64,000 nt of DNA from Siphonodentalium dalli. Its lineage: Eukaryota; Mollusca; Scaphopoda; Gadilida; Siphonodentaliidae. Made by a program: the position numbers and the translations under genes. The stretch is from positions 3,968,001 to 4,032,000 of the forward strand of contig CP136062.1 in assembly GCA_032622095.1 (NCBI GenBank), in the 5' to 3' direction. Positions 48,153 to 57,599 of the stretch are shown here, piece by piece (the first letter of the stretch is position 1; each line of letters opens with the position of its first letter). The notes under the pieces are model-generated. The model searched no databases and was not told where the DNA came from. It saw nothing but the letters and a program-made list of their open reading frames with translations.

Positions 48153-48557
48153 CTATTTAACGATAAAATTCGCAGCAAACTCCCCAGAAATAGCAACAGA
48201 CGTGATCCCCCACGCAATAAGCTTAGAACATACAGAACGTTCAAAACAATCACTTCTTTGGATCTTTACATCATTTCCACCCCCAAGCAACGAGAATCCC
48301 TCACGAAATTCAGAATTAGTTGTCACACACTGGGCATTGAGCGCGGACGCTATTTCGATTTCGATGAAGCGGATCGCATATGTGAAACCTGCAACCAAAT
48401 TGATACTGAGGAGCAATTTCTCCTCCATTGTACCTCACTGTCCGACGAGCAAGCCACATTTCAATTAGAACAATGGGGACCCCTTAATTTGGCAGAAACA
48501 TGGGATGTTATGACAATATTTGCAGAACTTATATGCCCAGTGACTGTTTTAGTCTAA
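48153..48557 (+). pseudogene. 3' end of a LINE reverse-transcriptase ORF
   Basis: Open from 48153 after a stop, with no start of its own. The translation includes NKLRTYRTFKT, ESLTKFRISCHTLGIERGRY and a zinc-binding-like CETCNQ followed by FLLHC. This is the usual C-terminal tail after the reverse transcriptase of many non-LTR retrotransposons: the TKFRIS-H-LEIE-RGRY phrase, then CxxC...HC. Polymerase and endonuclease domains are missing, so this is a 5'-truncated, dead copy, as most LINE copies are. It ends in a 31-codon segment that is then repeated (48463-48760). Confidence 0.75.
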
Positions 48558-48760
48558 TTAGAACAATGAGGACACCTTAATTTGGCAGAAACATGGGATG
48601 TTATGACAATATTTGCAGAATATATATGCCCATTGACTGTTTTAATCCAATTAGAACAATGGGGACCCCTTAATTTAGCAGAAACATGGGATATTATGAC
48701 AATATTTGCAAAAAATTATATGCCCAGTAACTGTTTTAATCCAGTTAAGCATCCCATTGT
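48463..48760 (+). repeat. 93 bp (31 codon) tandem repeat at the LINE 3' end
   Basis: Three units begin AATTAGAACAATGGGGACC at about 48463, 48556 and 48649, each 93 bp. The first is in frame with the LINE tail (LEQWGPLNLAETWD…). The second begins after a stop but keeps the same frame, and the third runs on in it. A period that is a multiple of three, with conserved sense-strand wording, suggests duplication of coding-end sequence. Confidence 0.75.
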
Positions 48761-48824
48761 GTATCGATTGCATCACCTGACATATGTACATGTATAGCAC
48801 TTAATTTGGGGGACATGTCTCTAT

Positions 48825-48965
48825 TCCGAAGGTTCGCTATTCCGAAGGTTCATTATTCAGAAGGTTATATTTGCAATTCCGAAGGTTCACTATATTCCGA
48901 AGGTTCGATATTCCGACGGTACGCTATTCCAATGGTTCTCTATTCCATAGGTACGCTGTTCTGAT
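48825..48965. repeat. ATTCCGAAGGTTCGCT direct-repeat cluster
   Basis: About nine copies of a 16 bp word (ATTCCGAAGGTTCGCT and variants, drifting to ATTCCAATGGTTCTCT) in the same orientation. It lies directly after the LINE remnant and ends near ATTCTGATAATGATGG. Confidence 0.75.
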
Positions 48966-49434
48966 AATGATGGAAAAGCCGTACAAAACAATGGAACCCT
49001 CAATTTAATGTCCTCATAGTATTAAACATCCATACCAAATTTCATTGTTATACATGTACCTCATATTAAAAGGCTAAGCCTAATTTCCCATAGCTTTGTG
49101 TGACCCACATTATGTGAGTAGAGGGGGGTGCCCAAAAGCAGAAGAGTCCACAAATAGAGGTACATGTACCATATCTTACCCACCGGATGGGGATCCAAGC
49201 ACAGAGTATCTGAATGTTTACTGTTGCAATATCTGTAAACATACTAGTACCAGTAGTCCAGTACACACAAGTCAACCTGACATACAATATATCTGTAGGT
49301 GAGTGAGAATCTATAGCCATGTACGATCGGGAGTACTACTACATGTACATACTGAGAATGTATGATTATGTTGTGCGCCAGTGTGAATATATTTATATAC
49401 ATGTACCCGTAATGGTGTGAAATCCCATCCCCCC

Positions 49435-49568
49435 ACCCAGCCCCACCAAGAAAAATATTTCAAAGTAATATACATGTACATATGTATCTACATGTAGATT
49501 CCAAACTCACCCAGCCCCACCAAGAAAAATATTTCAAAGTAATATACATATGTATCTAGATTCCAAAC
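49435..49568. repeat. 70 bp local duplication
   Basis: CCAGCCCCACCAAGAAAAAT with the following ATTTCAAAGTAATATACAT and TGTATCTA…AGATTCCAAACTC occurs at 49437 and again at 49508. The copies differ by a TACATGTA-type expansion in the first. Confidence 0.75.
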
Positions 49569-50016
49569 TCTTCATGTCTATTGTACTTGGTATACCTTAT
49601 ACAAATGTACATGTAACTTATATACTTATCTGCTAAAAGATCTGCCAGTTATTCTTTCTTCAGAGACAACAGTGCACTGGATTCGTATACCGGTATACTG
49701 GTAATAATATCTGAAATACCAAAGAGAAGGTGCTGTTGTGTACGCCTGCTACTGGTACATGTACATGAGGAACCTTATGAATATTCCCTCTAAATATTCA
49801 TTTACTGGTATATCAAGACGATTCAAGAGCCCTGCCAAAGTTAAGAGATAAGAGACATAAAGCATGACAGGCACATATCAAATTATGGATGTGTCATTCT
49901 GATGAATACTAGTACATGTAATGTATATACCGGTATACATGAACATGTATGTTAAACCTTAAGGTACATGTACATTATTGTAATCAGATGATACATGTAT
50001 ACAGGTACATGTACAT

Positions 50017-50220
50017 CGTGGTTAGATTTCGGGTTTGTATCATCTTTTTCAGTTTAATGAACGTACACCGCGGCAACTACACCATGGCCGAATGGCGAGT
50101 ACTAGTACACCGCAGCCCAACTGTTGTTAGCCGGTGGAGCCGCAGTGTAGTTGCATTTCGGCCGCGGTGGCGACGCTAACCGCACCGCGGTTAAGTGGAC
50201 ACTTGTTTTGTCCAGCAGGA
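50017..50220. mobile_element. Family A element, one end
   Basis: Enters the family A centre at CGTGGTTAGATTTC and runs through TTTAATGAACGTACACCGCG to the terminus ACTTGTTTTGTCCAGCAGG. The left terminus is missing and an ACATGTACATG run adjoins it. Confidence 0.7.
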
Positions 50221-50358
50221 CTACTCCATGGCCAAATGACAAGTACACGGCAACCCAACTGTAGTTAGCCGGTGGAGCCGCGGTGTAGTTGCATTTCAGC
50301 CGCGGTGGCAACGCTAACCGCACCGCGGTTAAGTGGACACTTGTTTTGTCCAGCAGGG
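50221..50358. mobile_element. Family A element, partial second copy
   Basis: Repeats the last 130 bases of the preceding copy (CCATGGCCAAATGACAAG through ACTTGTTTTGTCCAGCAGGG-TA). This is a direct duplication of one end, similar to the end duplication at 1530-1608. Confidence 0.7.
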
Positions 50359-50461
50359 TACTGTAGTATGCACATTCCAGCAAACTTTTGTACCAACAGC
50401 CAAGTACGGTACATGCTTAAGCCTACCAGTCACTGCTATGCATTCCGGGGCCCCAAGCATA

Positions 50462-50784
50462 CCCCGCTGGACAAAGCAAGTGTCCATTGGTACCGTGGTG
50501 TATTTGCCGTTCGGCCGCGGTGTCAAGAGTTTGTAACTGCAGTTAACGGCAAATTCACTGCGGCCGAACAGCAACTACTAGTACCCTCATGGCCGAATGA
50601 CATGTACGCCGTGGTTAGATTTCTGGTTTGTGTCGTCTTTTTTCGGTTTAATTTTAATGAAAGTACACCACGGCCCAACTGTAGTTAGCTGGTGGAGCCG
50701 CGGTGTACTAGTAGTTGCATTTCGGCAGCGGTGGCAATGCTAACCACACCGCAGTTAAATGGACAGTTGTTCTGTCCAGCAGGG
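50462..50784. mobile_element. Family A element
   Basis: Flanked by TA (50460-50461 and 50785-50786). Ends are CCCCGCTGGACAAAGCAAGT and TTGTTCTGTCCAGCAGGG. It is 323 bp, with diverged modules and short ACTAGTA expansions. Confidence 0.75.
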
Positions 50785-51090
50785 TACTAAAAGGATACAA
50801 CTGTATTGAGATTGGTCTGAACGAGATTGGTCTGAGACTGAACGTTCACTACATCATGCATGATGGATTGAATTTGATGCATACTGCATACAGTGTAGTA
50901 TATGGCTATGCACTTACCATTCGGCTGTTAGTTTAAGCTGGAGTCTTGTTTTAATCCAGAGAACAAATCACACATGTGACATTCACAATGTCAACAACAG
51001 GTCAACGCCAATATGAATATTCAATAAAATGATCATCTTCAAGTTCAAGTTGTTGAAATGTTGGCGAAATTGTTGTGTTCTGTTATCACT

Positions 51091-51279
51091 CTATCGTTGA
51101 TTTAAGGTCCATGGTACTGTAATAATTTGCTTGATGTTGTCCTCGGTGTTGACGAAACTGGTTCGTGGGTGAGGTAGAAAATGAAATGCGCTTTCAACTT
51201 TGACAATGACACTGATTTCGAATACTTTTGCATCGCCTACTGTCGAAAAATTGCTATGTATAACTCCAAATTGATTCAT
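51091..51279 (-). CDS. Small unidentified ORF near promoter-like motifs
   Basis: ATG at 51279 in good context (CCACGATGA) and 62 codons, with phrases such as STVGDAKVFEISVIVKVES and a PHPRTSFVNTEDN middle. The wording is gene-like, with no low-complexity runs and no repeat relation to the rest of the window. Upstream on the same strand (51470-51560) lie ETS/E-box and CRE motifs. No family is recognised. It could be a real small protein, a first exon, or chance. Confidence 0.25.
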   Translation of the reverse strand: MNQFGVIHSNFSTVGDAKVFEISVIVKVESAFHFLPHPRTSFVNTEDNIKQIITVPWTLNQR

Positions 51280-51465
51280 CGTGGTGTTGTTTGAAAAATC
51301 ACTATTGTTAAATCACACTATAATGATGCCGGTCATTTGGTAGGGACAGTTGAGAATTGAGTTGTTCAACTCGCCTAACAAATCAATGAACAATGTATCA
51401 GCGACATTCTGAACTCTTCGACCTGTGACCTCTGGATCAATTTTCCCACAATGCTTCGCAAAAGC

Positions 51466-51562
51466 GGAGCGGAAGTCACGTGATTTTTAACCCATTTTTC
51501 TTGTCCGGATTTTCATCGCGTCGAAATTATGTTTCATGGTATTGTAAAAATTGATGACGTCA
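51466..51562. promoter_or_regulatory. Promoter-like motif cluster (ETS/E-box, CRE)
   Basis: GCGGAAGTCACGTGATTTTT joins an ETS core (CGGAAGT) to an E-box (TCACGTGA), and TGATGACGTCATTCACG about 75 bases later contains a CRE. This composite is typical of housekeeping promoters in animals. On the minus strand it would serve the ORF at 51091-51279; on the plus strand nothing coding follows. Confidence 0.35.
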
Positions 51563-51743
51563 TTCACGCCTAAACATGAAAAGCAACAACGCGCCTGTGG
51601 CGCGTTGTGGTTGCTATTAGTACCGTCCTAAAATAGGACATGTATGGAATAAACAATTAAAGTGGCATTCAATAATTGTCACACCAGTTTGAGAATAATG
51701 ACCCGTGCATGTCGTTCAGTGGAAATTACTTACCAGTTGTTCT

Positions 51744-51744
<1 letters not shown>

Positions 51745-51797
<53 letters not shown>
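51745..51797 (+). repeat. 53 bp poly-G homopolymer
   Basis: An unbroken G run after TTCTC and before CACTTGC. The flanks do not match those of the run at 11089, so the two are independent expansions. Confidence 0.9.
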
Positions 51798-51800
<3 letters not shown>

Positions 51801-52774
51801 TTGCATTTTGCACATGCATCTTTGTTATTTGGAAAGATTCAGTGTGTATATACCTAACATGAAGCGGTGAATATGATGACAGAGTGAACATGGTATTTTG
51901 GGGATGTGATTTCATATCTTGGTCTGAAGCCAGTGAAGGTGCACTGTCATAATGCACTGCTCGTAACGTTGCAATTCGTGAAACATCATGCCAACAATTT
52001 GAATACCAGACCAGCTAGTAACTGCTAAAATAAAACTAAATAAAGAGTTTAATATCAAAAGACATTCACCCAGCTGGAACCCCCAGGTCATGCCACATTC
52101 ATGATACCTGGCTAATGATCTACACGGCCATGCAACACACCTTTTGAATGGCGGAATGTAATTCGATTTAAATTACCGGTATGGGTACCAGTACTTTATA
52201 TAAAAAATCCAAAACATATTTGTGTTAAAAAACTGATGATTACTTCATGTAGGCATATTGTCTAATTACCAAAAATTGGTATGCCTATTATTTGTGGTTG
52301 CATTAACGTGGATAGGGCCGCCCGTTATGAAGTTATGTTACAAGCTAGCTGGCATACTCCATGTAACGGTTAAGATCAATGGGTGCATAGTGAGTGTTAT
52401 TCGATATCAAACAATCAATAAACATGTTCGATATCAAACAATCAAAAAACATGTTGGTGAAATTTTCAACAATTATCATGCATATAAATACTCGAACACA
52501 CAAAAAAGGATAACACTAGCAGTTTGTACAAAATATATAAACACATTTTCTCATAAGAACTTTGACAGGTATCTATTATTATCAAGTTACCATCTGTCTG
52601 TCAGATTTATTCAAAGTTTTATGATCAATCCACATATTTTTTATTGTTAATATGTAATAACAGTTGTGTCATTTATCAAATTGTGTGGCTATTGGGTTTT
52701 GTGCATGATTTTAATCTATGAATATGATGATTGGTGCAGTTCATTCAATCACTCATGATTCATTTACTGACATC

Positions 52775-53120
52775 CCCATAGGCACTTGCCAGTTCACGTG
52801 CCCCACCCACCCTTACATGAAAATCAATTGGTCAGAATTTCCCCATAGGCGCAATCCAGTTCACTTGCAACCCTCCTACATGAAAATAAAATTGGGCAGA
52901 ACTTGCTCATAGGCACATGCCAGCCGACTTTCCACACCCATCCCTACGTGAAAAAAATTAGATAGAACTAAAATTACCGTAGGCACAGTCCAGTTCACTT
53001 TCCCCACCCCACATAAAAACAATTGGGCAGAACTTCCCCGTGGGCGCATGCTACTTTACTTTCCCACCCACCCCTACATTAAAAAATAAATTGGGGCAGA
53101 ACTATAACTTCTTGGTGGGG
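52775..53120. repeat. 66 bp tandem repeat, five diverged units
   Basis: Units start near 52775, 52842, 52908, 52978 and 53036. Each has CATAGGCxCxTGCCAGTTCACTT, a CCCCACCCACCC(C/T)TACATGAAAA-type segment and TTGGGCAGAACTTCCC. Confidence 0.75.
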
Positions 53121-53139
53121 TCGTGCCAGTCCATATAAT

Positions 53140-55002
53140 TATGCCACACCACCTCTACACGTACATGCCACAATATTTAACTTCTGAATTTCTGAATTAT
53201 TATGATTGGATTGGACATTATAATTTAGACTGAACAGAAGAGGGTGAAGTGTGGCAAGTTGTGGGTAGAGATGATTGATATTCACACTGAAGCATATCAG
53301 TTTGCTGGTGGCCACGAAAACAACAATGTATGTACACGTTCTTATTTTCATAAATGATAATACAAATTAATTTAAACTGTACATACCTGTCATCCTGCTC
53401 TGTGTTTTAACATATTAACGAAAGCACTGTCACAAATATGGTCCTTGCAAATAACTGAGCCTGAATAATTCAAGTTAGGCGTCCACGAAGCCCTTCTGAT
53501 ACACACAAACCTTGTCCAAATCCGTCCTCTCTCTCTCGATCTTTTGGCCAGTTGAATAAGTTCTTGCCGGTTGTGTTACAGCCATAAACGGCACATCTTC
53601 GTACCATGACGAATAAATACTATAATCACTGATAATACCACAGTCCCTAGGAATCACTGTTAGTTGAATAAAATATTATTTAATAATATTAAATCAATAT
53701 ATTATAGTTAGTTATTATATTAATATATATACCAGTTTGGCAAGTAAAAAATTTGTATACTGCATGTTCATTGGCAGATGATTTGCAAGAAAATACAGAG
53801 TTCACATTTTTATGCCACACAAACATTCGCGACTTCTGAGTTTATATCATCATATTCCGTATTTTTTTCTTGAAACGATGGTGTATTCAGATTGTTAGTA
53901 TATTTGCCAACTTACGAGAAAATAGCTGTTAGTTACTCGAATATTCTTTCAGGTGCAAACTCGGTGGAATTCTTTACGATTGGGGAAACACATGTCCATT
54001 CTCTAAATAGCAAATTACTTATTCGCACCCGGTGATAATCCGAATAAAAGGGATTACGGATGTGAGTAAACAGACGTCGGGTGAGGTAAAACTGGCCCTG
54101 CTCTAAACTACTAAGTGCACATTTTAACTCATTCTCATTACTAGAGAAATGTAGAAATGATCATCTCAAACTAATATATCTATATATTTTCAAGTAGGGC
54201 CCTAGGGGTGGTTGATAACTTGAGATGTGAAAGCAAATTTTATATTCCAAGCTCCCGTTTTGCTCCGCATCCCAAGAGCGGCAATGGGAGATAACTTGTA
54301 CTGGGATTGGCTGCAAATTTTAAATAAGTAATTGTAATAAGGAACTGAATAGAGACACTACCGCGTCAGCAAAAAATGATTTTCACGAGTTCCATAAATG
54401 TGAATTTATGCTGATATTTGGATGGAAAATCACGATTTGTGTACAAATCAGACCAGGTAGAGTTGATATGACCCAACGAGCGCATTAAGAACTATTAACT
54501 TAATTGTCACATGTCAATTGTGGGGAGATAAATGCAATTTTTTCGAACGAAAAATCCAATTGTTCGTTTTAGTGATAGAGCACAGGGGGTGGTCTCTAGC
54601 CAATGAGATGATTTGTTTACATTATAACACAATCTGAAGTTGCCTAACTGTAGCTTATATCTGTATAGAAGAGGTAATGTATCTAGATCTATTTGTTATA
54701 TTTTAATCAAATTTAATATTATATGGACAGTGATTCCTAGGACTGTGATAATACCACGGAAAACAAAAAAAACACAATCGACAGGAAACAGATTTCGATG
54801 CATTGTCGACCGAAATCAGGAAGGTCCTTTTTGACGTCACGGGCCAAAAATAAATTACACCCAATGCAATGCTTTTGTTTTCGTGGTGCGCGCGCAACGG
54901 GAGTTTCCTTGTATGTCAATCGATACCGGAGAAATTTCGGCTGATTGATTTCGCTGTCAGAGCGACTCCGCTGGTCTAATAAACGTGAAAATGAGTAAAA
55001 TA
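53140..55002. other. No gene recognised
   Basis: A TTGACGTCACGGG at about 54832 and a GC-richer stretch (54880-54970) stand out from AT-rich surroundings, but no exon is recognised. The overlapping minus-strand frames at 54703-54919 have no known motif. Confidence 0.4.
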
Positions 55003-56359
55003 GAGACCTTTCGCATCCTCACGTTTACGATTACGAATACGGATAGCTATTCGAAAAGTCGTAGGTCTATCCGTATGGCCAAAAAGTCCTTTCGCAAAAC
55101 GACTACGCGTAAGAGTTTTGACGAACACATACCATCATTATTTCGTACCACTTTTAGAACTCAAAGCGTGTGTTTGGTATACAGTCCCTTAATACTTCAC
55201 TTATCGTCTCATTTGCAACAATGCGATAATCATGACCTGTTTATTGTCAATAATTCGACCAGTCACAACCTACGACCCGGGATTCTCGTGATATATTGTG
55301 GCAATACAGGTATAAATGTCAGGTGTTTGTTACGTGGTGCACGGAAATTCAGTTCGCTGTTATCATAGATGACCTGATAGACGTTATGCTGATGGGGAAG
55401 AGGGGTTCCTGAATTTGGACCTCCCACCAACCATGACTCCACCACTTCCAGACCCTTCCAGTCCGCAATTTGATTTCAATGCGATTTCGGCTTCACAGGC
55501 CTATCACCTCTTTGGGTTTAGGAAATCCGACATAAGGTTGATGTGCTCGCTGATGTGCATAACTTCTGATTTGGTACTACCAAATCGAAACAAAGTCGAC
55601 ACGGTAGAAGCGATGTGCTTTTTTTGTGTCAGATATTTGACAAACCGGCAAAATGTCGTTGAACAAAATATTGATAAATAACAGGTTTTGGGCAATTTTA
55701 TACTATAGTTGTCTGTGGTTAGCATTAATTTTGGGCAATTACTCGATTCTGATAACAGAAGCGGCATTTAAAAAAAAAATTGTTGTTGGAATCTGATGAT
55801 ATGGGAACATATAATTGGATTGAGTACCTTTAAATGCCGCATTTGTGAGAGTTGTGTTTTTTAAATTTAAAATAAATGCAAAGAACAAACCTAACATAGA
55901 CTGATGAGCTCTGGTGATGTCGGTGGGTGTGCAAAATATTCTTTTAGTAACACCAAATCCATGTCCGTGTATTTTTTGGCGACTGGTTTCATAGTGCACT
56001 TCTATTACTGCAAAGTTTTGTATCGCAACCAGCGATAACTATCCGTTGTGAATTGCGCGATCTTATTTCGCGGGAAGCTCGAGATTCACGACGACGAGTA
56101 GAGTGATTGCCAATCTTAACAGCACACCAAGGTCGTAGCTCAATACAACTGGATGGTTTACATGATATACATAATTATACAGTCTCGAACGGAGTAAAGT
56201 AATATATTGCAGAAAATATATTTCAGGTGTTATTTGAGCTTATTAGAAACAATGAAATCGTAACCGTTATTACGGATAGTAAAATACGACAACGATTAGA
56301 AAGTACACAAATGTTGGCGACGTAGTACCCTATCCGTATCCGTAATCGTAAACGTCTCT
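55003..56359. mobile_element. Degraded PIF/Harbinger element
   Basis: The left end AGAGACC…ACGTTTACGATTACGAATACGG and the right end CCGTATCCGTAATCGTAAACGTCTCT are inverted partners; the left has about 14 extra bases after the first AGAGAC. A Harbinger-type transposase remnant lies inside (55415-55681). I could not define a target duplication. The element is 1.36 kb, shorter than an intact Harbinger, which would hold a nuclease ORF and a Myb-like ORF of about 3-5 kb in total. Confidence 0.6.
55415..55681 (+). pseudogene. HARBI1-like transposase N-terminal fragment
   Basis: The frame includes QAYHLFGFRKSDIRLMCSLM, then PNRNKVDTVEAMCFFCVRYL and TNRQ. This matches the pattern at the start of PIF/Harbinger nucleases: an FRF-x-K-xDI helix, a spacer, NR-x(3)-D-x-VEA-L and a C-x-L-x-RL helix. 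The DDE catalytic core is absent and the frame ends at a stop at 55679. The flanking inverted ends fit a dead element. A decayed transposase is the reading; no other family explains the pattern as well. Confidence 0.55.
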
Positions 56360-56374
56360 GTTATAAACTTCGCG

Positions 56375-57580
56375 ACGGCGACTTTAAATGTAATGCGACC
56401 AGTTTAGAGTGTAAGTTTTATTCGCGTTTGCCTTTGGTACGTGTTGTTTAGGACTGTTATTCCCATATATGAACAACAATATGTAGAATCGGAAAACATT
56501 GCGTCGCGTCAGAACTAAAGTGTTCTATCTCCATATATTAATTTCTGTGGGAAATCGAGTTTAAAGTGTTGACCCCCGGTTCATATTGATACATAAATAT
56601 ACCCCCACCTACATGTACCAGTAACATCCCTGATGGCACTTTCGCCATCCTCAGACTAAGTAATTACATTCCATGCACATTTAACCTCGCAGAGATCGGT
56701 CAGTTGGAATGTATTGTGTAACATTAATTAGCCGGCTTCTGAACTGTTCTTTGTCTATCGCTGGTATGTAACCTTCATCTGACCTGGCTTTGTCTACGGG
56801 ACTTTGGAATGTTAAGACGACTCTGAGCTTACCTTTATGCATGAGGTTCAGCGAACCATTGAGCCGATATATAAAGGCGTAGGATTTCTTGGAACAAGGA
56901 GAGTGAGTTAGGAATCGAGAGTGATTTACATGGATCTTTACCATGCGATATCCTGGCTGACAGAATACTCGACTCTTATTTATATACGCTTATGTATATG
57001 TATGTACTATTGTTGCTGTGCCTCATCACTATTAAAGTTATCTATTGAAGATGTATTCACTCGTCACTACCACTAGAATATCATATCGGCCCAGATTGTT
57101 GACGGCATTATGTAACAATATGTTCTCATTCTGTTTTGGAAGATAGTACACAGCGGGTATGATAGCTGGTGTAAAATACTATTGTATGAGTTTCGAGACA
57201 AAACATATGGTATATTGGATGTAATCACGAAAGCACGCCATGGAGATAGAACAATCACGGCATTTTCTGTGTTATTTTAACCAAATAATTATCCTAGAGA
57301 TAAGATGTTCATACCTAGGAGCGAGAAAGCATTATTTCCAACTAGTCACTTCGCTGGCACTCTGCACAGATCGGGTTCCATTGATTTCGATTGAAGGTCA
57401 GCGATACAACATTTTAGCACGGAAATTTATTTAATCACGTGGTACTAAATAAAGATTCATTGGACCACTGTGGAGATAGAACAATATAGCACTGTCAAAA
57501 ATTTGGTGTTCGATAGACACGATATCTGGTGATTTTCGGACAAGGAAATGCCGCACCGAATCGAAAGATACCAATTTCTC
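56375..57580. other. No gene recognised
   Basis: Mixed sequence. The minus-strand frame at 56681-56944 has no known motif. GGAGATAGAACAAT words occur near the right end of the stretch. Confidence 0.4.
56498..56533. repeat. Inverted partner of 60225-60260
   Basis: ATTGCGTCGCGTCAGAACTAAAGTG followed by TTCTATCTCCA is nearly the reverse complement of TGGAGATAGAACAGTTTAG followed by TTCTGACGCGACGAAAT at 60225. The pair encloses the 0.9 kb array and may mark the ends of a 3.8 kb element, or may be two dispersed fragments. A shorter TGGAGATAGAACAAT word also occurs at 57240 and 57471. Confidence 0.5.
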
Positions 57581-57599
57581 CACCCCATACACAGTTTTG

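Noticed and set aside
54985..55368. 127-codon frame with basic serine/arginine-rich start
   Set aside because: It reads through the terminal repeat of the Harbinger-like element. The peptide reflects TIR words.
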